Positions 20,763 to 29,499 of a stretch of 33,005 bases of DNA are shown piece by piece. The stretch spans positions 1 through 33,005 of the forward strand of contig NZ_FNYS01000006.1 in NCBI RefSeq assembly GCF_900109075.1, read 5' to 3'. Positions within the stretch are counted from its first letter, which is position 1; every line of letters starts with the position of its first letter. This stretch comes from Myroides marinus (lineage in GTDB: Bacteria > Bacteroidota > Bacteroidia > Flavobacteriales > Flavobacteriaceae). The notes beneath the pieces were generated by a model that saw nothing but the letters and a program-made list of their open reading frames with translations, was not told the DNA's origin and searched no databases. The translations under genes were made by a program, and so were the position numbers.

Positions 20763-21234
20763 TTGTCTCAGTTGTATAGTATTTAATCCAATTACCACTA
20801 GTTTGTTCTGCATTTCCATTTAATGAAGGAGAAGTTCCGTCTTGACTCAAAGAGAATGTAGATACATATCCACAAGCTTTGTTTAAATATCTAGTATTGA
20901 TTTTATATTTAAAAGTCAATGTATCGTATAAAGTGTCTGTCTGATTCTGTACTCTTTTTATTGATTTTAAGATCCATGTAGATTCAGGTTGATCTAATCT
21001 TAAAGGAATCAACAATTTATTACCTTTACTTTTTACTAAATCTTTTTCTCTACCAGCAACAAAAGCTTCTACCAATTCATTTTTAGGAATACCTTGGTCA
21101 TCAAAGCTGTAAAACTCAATTAAAAAATTAGGTGTAGTAGGCTCATCAGCACCACAGATATCATCTTTCTCGCAGGCACTAAAAACTAAGCCTCCAATAC
21201 CTAGGCAAAAAGCTGCTAATATTAGTTTTTTCAT
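20716..21234 (-). CDS. DUF6452-like lipoprotein
   Basis: The 172-aa product has a lipoprotein signal with Cys20 (GGLVFSACEKDD). The mature protein contains CGADEPTTPNFLIEFYSFDD near its start and a Ser/Thr-rich beta region with a KSIKRVQNQTDTLYDTLTFKY segment. In flavobacterial genomes as I recall them, DUF6452 and DUF6048 genes lie side by side after rlmD. Here rlmD is about 6.8 kb away (28075-29487), on the same strand, with other genes in between. A -7-like TATTTTTG is present upstream on the minus strand (21272-21265). The function is unknown. Confidence 0.7.
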   Translation of the reverse strand: MKKLILAAFCLGIGGLVFSACEKDDICGADEPTTPNFLIEFYSFDDQGIPKNELVEAFVAGREKDLVKSKGNKLLIPLRLDQPESTWILKSIKRVQNQTDTLYDTLTFKYKINTRYLNKACGYVSTFSLSQDGTSPSLNGNAEQTSGNWIKYYTTETNEIQNSEKAHFKIYY

Positions 21235-21414
21235 ATAGATTTTTTATCTCTGTATATAAGATGTCAAAAATACTAAAACTAATTTATAACTCTCTAAAAA
21301 AGTTATTTATCTAATAAGGTTCTCTTTTTATTTTCTGTTACTTCATTTATCGTGTAAATAGTGATTTTTTCTTAAAGAGATTCTAAATAGATTAAAGAAA
21401 ATGTTATTTACACA

Positions 21415-21442
21415 TTGTCTTTACGTGATAAAACTAAATTTG
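21415..21442 (+). promoter_or_regulatory. Promoter of the lactate operon
   Basis: TTG (21415-21417), 17 bp, then TAAATTTG (21435-21442), with the ATG 41 bp after the -7 element. No regulator gene of GntR type is next to the operon, so its control is not visible here. Confidence 0.65.
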
Positions 21443-21483
21443 GTGGTATCTTTAAGGAGAAAAAGAAATAAAAAAGGTATAAA

Positions 21484-23016
21484 ATGTTAGAATCAGTTTC
21501 TAGTTTGCAGATTATCTTAGCTGCAACACCTGTTGTTCTCCTAATCGTTTTACTTGGATTTTTAAAATTACCTGGAGAGAAAAGTGCCTTAATTACATTA
21601 GGGGCTACAATATTAATAGCTATTTTTGGTTTTAGTTTATCTTTTGGAGATACGGCTTTATCTATAGGATATGGGGTGACTAAAGCAGTATTCCCTATTC
21701 TTGTTATTATTCTAATGGCTATTTATAGCTATAATGTACAAGTCAAATCTGAAAAGATAGAAATCATTAAGCAACAGTTTTCGGCTATATCAAAGGATAA
21801 ATCAGTTCAAGTTTTACTATTGACATGGGGATTTGGAGGATTGCTAGAAGGGATGGCAGGCTTTGGTACTGCAGTAGCTATACCTGCAGCTATTTTGATA
21901 AGCTTAGGTTTTAAGCCTATGTTTTCTGCTGTAGTGAGTTTGATTGCTAACAGTGTACCTACAGCCTTTGGAGCAGTCGGAATTCCTGTTATTGTATTAG
22001 CGAGAGAAGTTGAAATGACAGATCAAATAACATTGATTAGTTCTCACGTTGTGTGGCAGTTGGCTGTTCTGATGTTCTTAGTCCCTTTTCTAATTGTGAC
22101 CTTAGCAGAGAAGTCAGTTAAGTCAATACTAAAGAATATCTTGTTAAGTGTTTTAGTAGGTACTGTAACATTAGCTGTACAGTATTATGCTGCAGTATAT
22201 ATAGGAGCAGAGACTCCAGCCATCTTAGGTAGTATCGCATCTGTTGTTGTTATAATTGCATTCGGTAAACTAACTGCTAATAGGGAAGTTAAAGGCTCTT
22301 ATTTAAATTTTAGCTTTAATCAAATATTTCAGGCTTGGAGTGTATATGGCTTGATTTTACTGTTAGTGTTATTAACTAGTCCTTTGTTCCCTTTTACTGC
22401 ATTTATGAAAGCGAATTGGGATATATTCCAGACTAACTTTAACTTTAATGTAGCAGGTACTTTACATACTGTAGGGATCTATTGGTTGACCGATACAGGA
22501 GTATTAATCTTTGTAAGTTCTTTAGTAGGAGGTCTGATACAAGGATTATCATTGGGTAGTTTGTTTAGTTTACTTGGCAAAACTACCATACAGTTAAAAA
22601 AGACAGTAGTTACAGTTTGTTGTTTAATATCACTATCTACTTTAATGGATTTTTCGGGGATGATTACGGTTCTAGGCCTAGCATTAGCTACAGCTACAGG
22701 AGCGTTATATCCATTATTTGCTCCAGCTATTGGAGCATTAGGAACATTCTTAACAGGTAGTGATACATCGTCTAATATCTTGTTTGGTAAGCTTCAGGCT
22801 ACAGTAGCGGATAAGATAGGAGCTGATAAAGGATGGCTAGCAGCAGCTAATACTACAGGAGCTACAGGCGGTAAGATTATTTCGCCTCAGAGTATAGCAG
22901 TAGCGACTACAGCCTGTGGACAGCAGGGTAATGAAGGAGTAATCCTGAAGAAAGCAGTTGGTTTTGCCTTGTTGTATATTCTAATTGCGGGAATAGTAGT
23001 GTATTTAGGAAGTTAA
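21484..23016 (+). CDS. lctP: L-lactate permease family transporter
   Basis: The 510-aa membrane protein has about 12-14 hydrophobic helices and the LctP-family segments GGLLEGMAGFGTAVAIPAAI (residue 117 onwards), ANSVPTAFGAVGIP and GTFLTGSDTSSNILFGKLQ (about residue 420). Such proteins take up lactate (or glycolate) with H+. The length is a little shorter than E. coli LldP (about 550 aa) but covers all core parts. It is the first gene of an operon with lutABC, which makes lactate the likely substrate. Confidence 0.92.
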   Translation: MLESVSSLQIILAATPVVLLIVLLGFLKLPGEKSALITLGATILIAIFGFSLSFGDTALSIGYGVTKAVFPILVIILMAIYSYNVQVKSEKIEIIKQQFSAISKDKSVQVLLLTWGFGGLLEGMAGFGTAVAIPAAILISLGFKPMFSAVVSLIANSVPTAFGAVGIPVIVLAREVEMTDQITLISSHVVWQLAVLMFLVPFLIVTLAEKSVKSILKNILLSVLVGTVTLAVQYYAAVYIGAETPAILGSIASVVVIIAFGKLTANREVKGSYLNFSFNQIFQAWSVYGLILLLVLLTSPLFPFTAFMKANWDIFQTNFNFNVAGTLHTVGIYWLTDTGVLIFVSSLVGGLIQGLSLGSLFSLLGKTTIQLKKTVVTVCCLISLSTLMDFSGMITVLGLALATATGALYPLFAPAIGALGTFLTGSDTSSNILFGKLQATVADKIGADKGWLAAANTTGATGGKIISPQSIAVATTACGQQGNEGVILKKAVGFALLYILIAGIVVYLGS

Positions 23017-23035
23017 GAATTAAATAAATAGAAAT

Positions 23036-23776
23036 ATGAAAGTAGGGTTGTTTGTCCCTTGTTATGTGAATGCAGTTTATCCAGAAGTGGCTTTAGCGAG
23101 TTATAAGTTGTTGACACATTTTGGAGTAGATGTTGATTATCCAGTAGATCAGACTTGTTGTGGTCAGCCTATGGCCAATGCAGGTTTTGAAGGTAAAGCA
23201 TTGCCATTAGCAAAGCAGTTTAATGATTTATTTGAAGAGTTTGATTATATAGTAGCTCCTTCTGGTAGCTGTGCAGGGTTTGTAAAAGATACTTATCCGC
23301 GCTTAATGGAGAAAGAGGGATGTACAAGTAAAGTAAGTGGTAAGGTATATGACTTATGTGAATTCCTTTACGACATCTTGAAAGTAGATAAATTACCGGG
23401 GAAGTTTCCTCATAAAGTGAGTTTACATAACAGTTGCCACGGACTTAGAGAACTTAAACTAGGTTCGGCAAGTGAACTTAATATTAAGCCTTATTCTAAA
23501 GTAAAAGCATTGCTTAATCTAGTAGAAGGCGTAAAAGTAGTAGAACCTATTAGAGTAGATGAATGCTGTGGTTTCGGGGGGATGTTCTCCATAGAAGAAC
23601 CTGCTATTTCTATCAGAATGGGTAATGATAGAGTAAATGGTCACTCAGATACTGAGGCGGAATATATTACAGGAGCTGATAGTTCATGTTTAATGCACAT
23701 GGGAGGTATCGTAGATAAGAATAAAATGCCTATTAAGATGATTCACGTAGTCGAAATATTAGCAGCAGGATTATAA
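23036..23776 (+). CDS. lutA: Lactate utilization protein A (Fe-S oxidoreductase subunit)
   Basis: The 246-aa protein has the two CCG domains of the LutA/LldE/GlpC-type subunits. The first begins GLFVPCYVNAVYPEVA with CCGQPMANAGF and includes SGSCAGFVKDTYP. The second has NSCHGLRELKLG and ECCGFGGMFSIEEPAIS with SSCLMHMGG. The Cys residues bind Fe-S centres. LutABC oxidises L-lactate to pyruvate and feeds electrons to the respiratory chain. It follows lctP by 19 nt, and lutB begins 2 nt after its stop, so the genes are co-transcribed. Confidence 0.92.
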   Translation: MKVGLFVPCYVNAVYPEVALASYKLLTHFGVDVDYPVDQTCCGQPMANAGFEGKALPLAKQFNDLFEEFDYIVAPSGSCAGFVKDTYPRLMEKEGCTSKVSGKVYDLCEFLYDILKVDKLPGKFPHKVSLHNSCHGLRELKLGSASELNIKPYSKVKALLNLVEGVKVVEPIRVDECCGFGGMFSIEEPAISIRMGNDRVNGHSDTEAEYITGADSSCLMHMGGIVDKNKMPIKMIHVVEILAAGL

Positions 23777-23778
23777 TT

Positions 23779-25152
23779 ATGAGTAGTACAAAACATGCAC
23801 AGAATGCTGATGTATTTCAGCAAAATAAAGAGAAAGCTACTTGGCATGATAATGCATTGTGGTTTGTAAGAGAGAAGAGAGATAGAATATCTAAGACTTT
23901 ACCTGAATGGGAAGAGCTTAGAGCATTGGGTGAAAAGATAAAATTACATAGCGTTAGTCACTTAGCGAGTTATTTAGAACAGTTTGCAGCTAATGCAGAG
24001 GCAAACGGAGTTATTGTCCACTGGGCTAAAGATGCTGAAGAACACAACGCCATCGCTACAGAGATATTACAGAAACACAATGCTAAGAAAGTAGTGAAGA
24101 GTAAGTCTATGCTGACAGAAGAATGTGATCTTAACCATTACTTAGAAGCAAAGGGAATAGAAATTATAGAGAGTGACTTAGGGGAGCGTATCTTACAGTT
24201 AAACGGGACTGCGCCTTCACATATCGTATTACCAGCTATCCACATGAAAAGGGAAGAGGTAGGAGAATTGTTCTCGGAGAAGTTAAATACAGAAAAGGGA
24301 AATAGTGATCCTACATACCTAACTCGTGCAGCTAGAGTATCGTTGCGAAATGACTTCCTAACTGCTGATGCAGCTATGACAGGAGTGAATTTCGGAATAG
24401 CTGCTACAGGGGAGATTGTGATATGTACTAATGAAGGGAATGCGGATATGGGAACCTCTTTAGCAAAGTTACACATTGCTTCTATGGGGTTAGAGAAACT
24501 GATACCTGATTACGAGAGCTTGAGTGTGTTAACGAGATTATTAGCGCGTTCAGCAACTGGACAACCTACGACAACTTATACTTCACATTTCCGCAAGCCT
24601 GTAGAAGGTGGTGAATTTCATATTATATTAGTAGATAACGGTAGAAGTGATATCTTGAGTAACGAGGAACATATCAAGTCACTTAACTGTATTAGATGTG
24701 GAGCTTGTATGAATACTTGTCCTGTATATAGACGCAGTGGAGGATATTCTTATACTTACTTTATTCCAGGTCCTATCGGTATTAATCTAGGTATGCTAAA
24801 AGATCCTGTTAAACACAGTGAGAATCTATCTGCTTGTTCGCTATGTTATTCTTGTAATAATGTATGCCCTGTTAAGATAGACTTAGCAGATCAAATCTAT
24901 AAATGGAGACAAGATCTTGACTCACTTGGAAAAGCTAATTCATCTAAGAAGCTTATCTCTACGGGTATGCAATTTTTGTTTACTCACCCAGCTTTGTTTA
25001 GAACAAGCTTGAAGTTTTCTTCTTTAGCGAAGTATGCACCTCGTTCTTTGACCTTTGGGTTAAAAGAGTGGGAAGACGGGCGTAGCTTACCTCCGTTTGC
25101 TAAAGAGTCGTTTACAGAGATGTGGAAGAAAGGAAAAGTGAAAAAGAAATAA
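23779..25152 (+). CDS. lutB: Lactate utilization protein B (4Fe-4S protein)
   Basis: The 457-aa protein has an N-terminal LUD domain (about residues 60-290, with GVNFGIAATGEIVICTNEGN), then two 4Fe-4S binding motifs: CIRCGACMNTCPVY (from Cys304) and CSLCYSCNNVCPVK (from Cys353). A C-terminal helical tail follows (to about residue 457). This is the standard LutB/LldF order. It is the electron-transfer subunit of the lactate dehydrogenase complex at the membrane. The gaps to lutA (2 nt) and lutC (7 nt) are tight. Confidence 0.93.
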   Translation: MSSTKHAQNADVFQQNKEKATWHDNALWFVREKRDRISKTLPEWEELRALGEKIKLHSVSHLASYLEQFAANAEANGVIVHWAKDAEEHNAIATEILQKHNAKKVVKSKSMLTEECDLNHYLEAKGIEIIESDLGERILQLNGTAPSHIVLPAIHMKREEVGELFSEKLNTEKGNSDPTYLTRAARVSLRNDFLTADAAMTGVNFGIAATGEIVICTNEGNADMGTSLAKLHIASMGLEKLIPDYESLSVLTRLLARSATGQPTTTYTSHFRKPVEGGEFHIILVDNGRSDILSNEEHIKSLNCIRCGACMNTCPVYRRSGGYSYTYFIPGPIGINLGMLKDPVKHSENLSACSLCYSCNNVCPVKIDLADQIYKWRQDLDSLGKANSSKKLISTGMQFLFTHPALFRTSLKFSSLAKYAPRSLTFGLKEWEDGRSLPPFAKESFTEMWKKGKVKKK

Positions 25153-25159
25153 GAAGATT

Positions 25160-25738
25160 ATGAGTAGCAAAGATTATATATTAAACAATATCAGAAGAAA
25201 TACAAGACAGGTATTTGACAAGCCTCAAATGGACTTGAATGCAATCCGTTTTGACGATCAACTTGCGCAGTTTATTGAGATTTCTAAGGCAGTAGGAGGT
25301 GATGCAGTAGTTTTAAAAGAAGGAGAGGATATTAATCAAGTGATTCGATCTTTATATCCAGACGCTAAGGAGATTGCTTCTACAGTAGAGGGTATTACAT
25401 TAACTACACTTAATCCAGATGAAGTGAATAGTCCTAAAGAATTGGAAGCAGTGGATCTTGCGATAATAGAAGGATCATTTGGAGTATGTGAAAATGGCTG
25501 TATATGGCTCCCTCAGCAAATAAAACACAAGGCGTTATACTTTGTCACTCAGTATTTAGTTATCGTCTTAGATCGCTCTAAATTAGTTAATAATATGCAC
25601 GAAGGCTATAAATTAATAAGTCCTAGTGAGAAAGGCTTTGGGGTGTATATATCAGGACCTTCTAAGACAGCAGATATTGAACAGGCACTTGTAGTGGGAG
25701 CACATGGTCCGAAGGGGCTAACTGTTATCTTAAAGTAA
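25160..25738 (+). CDS. lutC: Lactate utilization protein C (LUD domain)
   Basis: The 192-aa product consists of a LUD domain, with ITLTTLNPDEVNSPKELEAV, AIIEGSFGVCENGCIWLP and the closing segment GFGVYISGPSKTADIEQALV plus GAHGPKGLTVIL. This is the LutC/LldG subunit and completes the LutABC complex. It is the last gene of the operon, followed after 15 bp by an unusually long perfect hairpin. Confidence 0.92.
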   Translation: MSSKDYILNNIRRNTRQVFDKPQMDLNAIRFDDQLAQFIEISKAVGGDAVVLKEGEDINQVIRSLYPDAKEIASTVEGITLTTLNPDEVNSPKELEAVDLAIIEGSFGVCENGCIWLPQQIKHKALYFVTQYLVIVLDRSKLVNNMHEGYKLISPSEKGFGVYISGPSKTADIEQALVVGAHGPKGLTVILK

Positions 25739-25753
25739 AGTTGTAATTGGTCA

Positions 25754-25812
25754 ATAGAATACTAAAAAAGGCGAGAGAATACTGTATTCTCTCGCCTTTT
25801 TTAGTATTCTAT
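25754..25812. terminator. 28-bp perfect hairpin, bidirectional terminator
   Basis: Positions 25754-25781 are fully complementary to 25785-25812, with a 3-nt loop (CTG). The core GGCGAGAG/CTCTCGCC is flanked by A and T tracts. It lies between the convergent lutC and lipoprotein genes. The stem is about twice as long as other terminators in the window. Confidence 0.9.
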
Positions 25813-25815
25813 ATA

Positions 25816-26673
25816 TTATTGCTCTATAAATTCCGTAAAATTTAAATCTCCTGCATAGTCTATCCCCATATCATTAAGATTAAATTCAAAGTAACTTTTT
25901 GTTATTACTTGTGAATTGTCATTAGGTATGTCTATTTTGTAAAATACTAATAAATCAGATTCTCTAAGTTGGTCAAAAGTAGTTATGCGAGTGCTAGGTT
26001 TATTATGTGAGATAACCTGTGTAAGAACAATTTCAGTAAGTGCAGTTGGATAAACACGTTGTCCGTAATCTGTAATTACTCCATTATTGTGTTTAACAGA
26101 TTTATTAACAACTAAGAAAGTGATTTCGATTAGATTCTCTATAAAATGCTCTCCCTTATTATTAACCTCTAAGACATACTCATTGTAGTACGTATTATCA
26201 AGTCTTACTAATTTATCAGTTACATTATTGTTGCCATTTTTATCTTTACTATTTATTCTCTTAATCTTTAAAATTGCATTATCTGCTCGATAAGGGGTGT
26301 TCTTTAACGTGATTGTTTTTTTAGTAGGCTCAGTTATTGTTACAGTGACTATTTCACTATCCTTATATGGAGTACCTGAATTATTACTTTTGGCTTGAAA
26401 TTGATATGTTCCTGCAATCGTAGGCTTGAACACATTACTTGTTAGCGCTTTTTTATCTGCAAGATTAATTATGTTTGCACCAGAGATACCATAAGTATCT
26501 TTACTATCTTTTAGTGTAAAGTAAATAGGTTTGTTCACAAATCCCTCAGTCTGTCTTGTTGTTAAGTGTAATGTTAGAGTCTCTGCAGGTTTTGGTTTGT
26601 AACCATTATCATCACTATTACATGACGTTAAGATTAAAATAGGTAGTAACAATGCAATTAGGATTTTTTTCAT
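25816..26673 (-). CDS. Surface lipoprotein with Ig-like N-terminal region
   Basis: The 285-aa product has a lipoprotein signal (MKKILIALLLPILILTSC, Cys18). Next comes NSDD, the acidic stretch that directs lipoproteins to the cell surface in Flavobacteriaceae. A first part (residues 30-115, GFVNKPIYFTLKDSKD to PYKDSEIVTVTIT) reads as a beta-sandwich-like domain of the bacterial Ig type. A second part (about 120-285) contains IEITFLVVNKSVKHNNG and the end ITKSYFEFNLNDMGIDYAGDLNFTEFI. A damaged paralogue lies just upstream at 26837-27476. The ligand or role is unknown. Confidence 0.75.
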   Translation of the reverse strand: MKKILIALLLPILILTSCNSDDNGYKPKPAETLTLHLTTRQTEGFVNKPIYFTLKDSKDTYGISGANIINLADKKALTSNVFKPTIAGTYQFQAKSNNSGTPYKDSEIVTVTITEPTKKTITLKNTPYRADNAILKIKRINSKDKNGNNNVTDKLVRLDNTYYNEYVLEVNNKGEHFIENLIEITFLVVNKSVKHNNGVITDYGQRVYPTALTEIVLTQVISHNKPSTRITTFDQLRESDLLVFYKIDIPNDNSQVITKSYFEFNLNDMGIDYAGDLNFTEFIEQ

Positions 26674-26836
26674 TTTTAAGCTTGTTTTAAGTTATGGTAA
26701 ATGTAACTTATAATTAAGATAAAATTAAGACAGTGTATGTCAATGTTGTCTTTTCTCTTATTCTTTATAGTTTGATTTATTCATCTTGCTAGTGTTTAGA
26801 GTGAATAAAGCACGATGTACTAGTAATCTAATAGAA

Positions 26837-27476
26837 TTAATTCTCTATTATTATTTCTCCAAGAGTCAAATCTCCAATATAATCAATAGTAGTATTTTTA
26901 AACTTTAATTCAAAATAGCTTTTTGACAATACTTGAAGTGGGGTGTTTTCTTTAGGTTTGTCAAGATAATAAAACTCTAAATCGTTATTTGGATAAGTAT
27001 AAATATTATTAACAGTTACTGGACCATCAGACTGATTTGTGATTATTTGTCTAATAATAGTTGATTCTACTTGGTTTGGCAGTATGCGCTTATCATAACT
27101 GATGATATTACCATATTCTGTTTTAACGGTTTCATTTCTAAGTAAAAAGGTTACTCTTGCAGTAGTCTTTATACACAAAACCATCTATTGTGGCTTTTGC
27201 CACAAAGGTAAATTCCCCTGGTTTAGATGGTTTATAGCGACCATTGATAGCTACAGTCTGATCATTGTTATCTATAGATGTAATTTTAGCCAGATGAGTA
27301 CTATAGTTTCCTCTTAAGTCCTTCACTATAAAGTAAACAGGTTTATTTACATAGGTTTCTTTGGTATTGACTTCCATTACTAGCTGCCCTTTTTGATTAG
27401 GTACAGAAGAATTGTCGTCTGTACTACATGAGAATAGGAGTAGAGATGATATAAATGTAATAGCTAACTTTTTCAT
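26837..27476 (-). pseudogene. Deletion/frameshift pseudogene of the neighbouring surface lipoprotein
   Basis: Two minus-strand frames together resemble the 285-aa paralogue at 25816-26673. The first (27476-27138) gives MKKLAITFISSLLLFSCSTDD and the Ig-like part up to FVYKD. The second (27184-26837) starts inside and gives ARVTFLLRN, then KTEYGNIISYDKRILPNQ and the C-terminus LSKSYFELKFKNTTIDYIGDL. The paralogue has about 80-90 residues between the equivalents of YKD and ITFLVVN, and these are absent here. The frame also changes at the junction near 27160-27175. A deletion of about 250 bp that broke the frame explains this. A programmed frameshift is unlikely because coding sequence is missing. 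Confidence 0.75.
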
Positions 27477-27628
27477 AGTGCTTTTGTTTTATAACTATAC
27501 TAAAATTAGGAATTCTAGTATAGAAATACTGTCACTAATAAAAGTGTTTTCGGGGTGTTTTGCTAGTTATAAGTTAAATGAGTTTGAATTGTGTAAGTGT
27601 CTTTTTTAAGGTAGATTGTTTGAAATAA

Positions 27629-27656
27629 AAAAGCTACTTCATATGAAGTAGCTTTT
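27629..27656 (-). terminator. Perfect palindromic terminator of the Imm33-like gene
   Basis: AAAAGCTACTTC (27629-27640) pairs with GAAGTAGCTTTT (27645-27656) around ATAT, so the whole is a palindrome. On the minus strand it is followed by a T run. Confidence 0.85.
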
Positions 27657-27678
27657 AGCATATAAAATGACAAAAGAG

Positions 27679-28008
27679 TTAATCTAATGCCTCAAATTCG
27701 TCTGTACCCTCTACGCGAACTAATTCGCTTCCCACAGGAGATTTTAGATAAGGGATAATAGCCATATCATTATGCGCTACAGCATTCACACTATAGATTT
27801 GAGAGTTTTCAGGATTGTCTAGATACTCTTCATCCTCCGTGTTACTTAAGAACCTCCATCCGCTATCCGTATCAGAGTTAGGTTCTTCTCTGTACATATA
27901 ATCTACTTTCTCTCCTAAGATCATAATCTTACCAGAGGCTAGGCAAAAACCGATGTCTCCAACTAAATTCTTTTCAGCAGGAATATTATTGTTGTTGTTT
28001 TGATTCAT
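27679..28008 (-). CDS. DUF2185 / Imm33-like protein
   Basis: The 109-aa protein has the DUF2185 order of motifs: GFCLASGKIMILGEKVDYMYREEP, then DSGWRFLSNTEDEEYLDNPEN, then YSVNAVAHNDMAIIPYLKSPVGS. It starts with a polar Asn-rich leader and is acidic, as expected for an immunity protein. Imm33-type proteins occur in polymorphic toxin loci, but no toxin gene is close by. It could be an orphan immunity gene or have a housekeeping role. A hairpin lies on either side of it. Confidence 0.75.
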   Translation of the reverse strand: MNQNNNNNIPAEKNLVGDIGFCLASGKIMILGEKVDYMYREEPNSDTDSGWRFLSNTEDEEYLDNPENSQIYSVNAVAHNDMAIIPYLKSPVGSELVRVEGTDEFEALD

Positions 28009-28028
28009 GATTATATCAAGTATAAAGT

Positions 28029-28055
28029 AAAGGGCAATCTAAAAGACTGCCCTTT
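28029..28055 (-). terminator. rlmD terminator
   Basis: AAAGGGCA (28029-28036) pairs with TGCCCTTT (28048-28055), with two more inner pairs. On the minus strand it lies 20 bp after the rlmD stop codon. Confidence 0.8.
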
Positions 28056-28074
28056 GCTTATTGTGTTGTTAGTA

Positions 28075-29487
28075 TTATTTAAGTTCTAATAAAACTACGT
28101 TCTCAACGTGGTGTGTCTGAGGGAACATATCCACTGGACGTACTTTAACTACTCTGTACTTAACATCCATAAGGGCTAAGTCACGTGCTTGAGTAGCTGA
28201 GTTACAGCTTACATAAACGATGCGTTTAGGAGCTACTTTTAATAACATCTCTACTACATCTTTATGCATACCATCACGAGGAGGGTCAGTGATAATTACA
28301 TCAGGTTGACCATGTGTAGCGATAAACTCATCGTTAAACACATTCTTCATATCTCCTACGAAGAACTCACAGTTAGTAATATTGTTGCGTTCTGCATTTA
28401 CCTTAGCATCTTCGATAGCTTCTGGTACAGCTTCTACACCGATTACTTTACCAGCTTTTTTAGATACGAACTGAGCGATAGTACCTGTACCTGTGTACAA
28501 GTCATATACTACTTCGTTACCAGTAAGACCAGCGTAATCTCTAGTTACTTTATATAATTCGTAAGCTTGTTCAGAGTTAGTTTGGTAGAATGATTTAGCA
28601 TTGATACTAAATTTAAGTCCTTCCATTTCTTCTAAGATATAATCACGACCTTTATATAGTACTACATCTTGGTCATAGATAGTATCGTTAGCTTTTCCGT
28701 TGATTACATACTGTAATGAAGTAATCATAGGGAAGCGCTCTGCTAAGAAGTCCATTAATAGTTCGCGCTCTTCTTTGTTGTCATAGAAGAACTGGATCAT
28801 TACCATCACTTCTCCTGTAGAAGTAGTTCTAATCATTAATGTACGCAATAGACCTTCTTGCTCACGAGGATTAAAGAATGCTAAGTTATTCTCGTTAGCA
28901 AATCTTCTGATTTCGTTTCTGATTTCATTAGAAGGATCTTGTTGTAAGTGACATTTTTTGATGTCTAAGATCTTATCCCACATTTTAGGAATGTGAAATC
29001 CTAATGCATTTTCTTTACCCATTTCTTCTCCACTAGCTACTTCTTCTGGTGTTAACCAACGAGCGTTAGAGAAAGAGAACTCCATTTTATTTCTGTAAAA
29101 TAAAGTTTCTTCAGAACCTAAGATAGGTTCGAATTCAGGTAATTCTATTTTTCCTATACGTTTTAGGTTGTTAAAAACCTCTTGGTTTTTATAGAACAAC
29201 TGCTGTGTATAGTTCATGTTTTGCCATTTACATCCACCACATGCTCCGAAGTGCTCACATACTGGCTCTATTCTTTGTTCAGAAAATTTGTGGAATTTAA
29301 CTGCCTTACCTTCATAATACGCTTTGCGTTTTTTGAATGTTTGCACATCTACCACATCTCCCGGAACTACGTTAGGAATAAATATAACTTTCCCATCTGG
29401 AGCTTTAGCTACCGAAACGCCTTTTGCACCTGCATCAAGGACTTCTACGTTTTCGAATACGATTCTTTCTGTTCTTTTTCTACTCAT
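28075..29487 (-). CDS. rlmD: 23S rRNA (uracil(1939)-C5)-methyltransferase RlmD
   Basis: The 470-aa protein has an N-terminal TRAM domain (about residues 1-65), then a 4Fe-4S site with Cys77, Cys83, Cys86 (CEHFGACGGCKW) and Cys179. The SAM-binding fold follows (VYDLYTGTGTIAQF), with DPPRDGMHKDVV and the catalytic VSCNSATQARDL (Cys428). It makes m5U in 23S rRNA; in Bacteroidota members the exact target (U1939, U747 or both) is an assumption. The ATG at 29487 lies only 4 nt after a -7 element (29492-29499), so the mRNA may be leaderless. The gene is monocistronic, apart from the next gene, which a hairpin separates. Confidence 0.93.
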   Translation of the reverse strand: MSRKRTERIVFENVEVLDAGAKGVSVAKAPDGKVIFIPNVVPGDVVDVQTFKKRKAYYEGKAVKFHKFSEQRIEPVCEHFGACGGCKWQNMNYTQQLFYKNQEVFNNLKRIGKIELPEFEPILGSEETLFYRNKMEFSFSNARWLTPEEVASGEEMGKENALGFHIPKMWDKILDIKKCHLQQDPSNEIRNEIRRFANENNLAFFNPREQEGLLRTLMIRTTSTGEVMVMIQFFYDNKEERELLMDFLAERFPMITSLQYVINGKANDTIYDQDVVLYKGRDYILEEMEGLKFSINAKSFYQTNSEQAYELYKVTRDYAGLTGNEVVYDLYTGTGTIAQFVSKKAGKVIGVEAVPEAIEDAKVNAERNNITNCEFFVGDMKNVFNDEFIATHGQPDVIITDPPRDGMHKDVVEMLLKVAPKRIVYVSCNSATQARDLALMDVKYRVVKVRPVDMFPQTHHVENVVLLELK

Positions 29488-29491
29488 GCCG

Positions 29492-29499
29492 CAAAAGTA
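29492..29499 (-). promoter_or_regulatory. rlmD -7 element, only 4 nt from the start codon
   Basis: On the minus strand TACTTTTG is followed by CGGC and then ATG. No clear -33 TTG was found. The start of transcription would fall on or beside the start codon. Confidence 0.55.

Noticed and set aside
20763..20819. Longer start (20819) for the DUF6048-like protein
   Set aside because: It adds 19 residues before an otherwise good signal peptide; 20762 fits export better.
25215..25265. TTGAC...TCAA words inside lutC
   Set aside because: The half-site spacing is wrong or they lie in coding sequence without a following -7 element.
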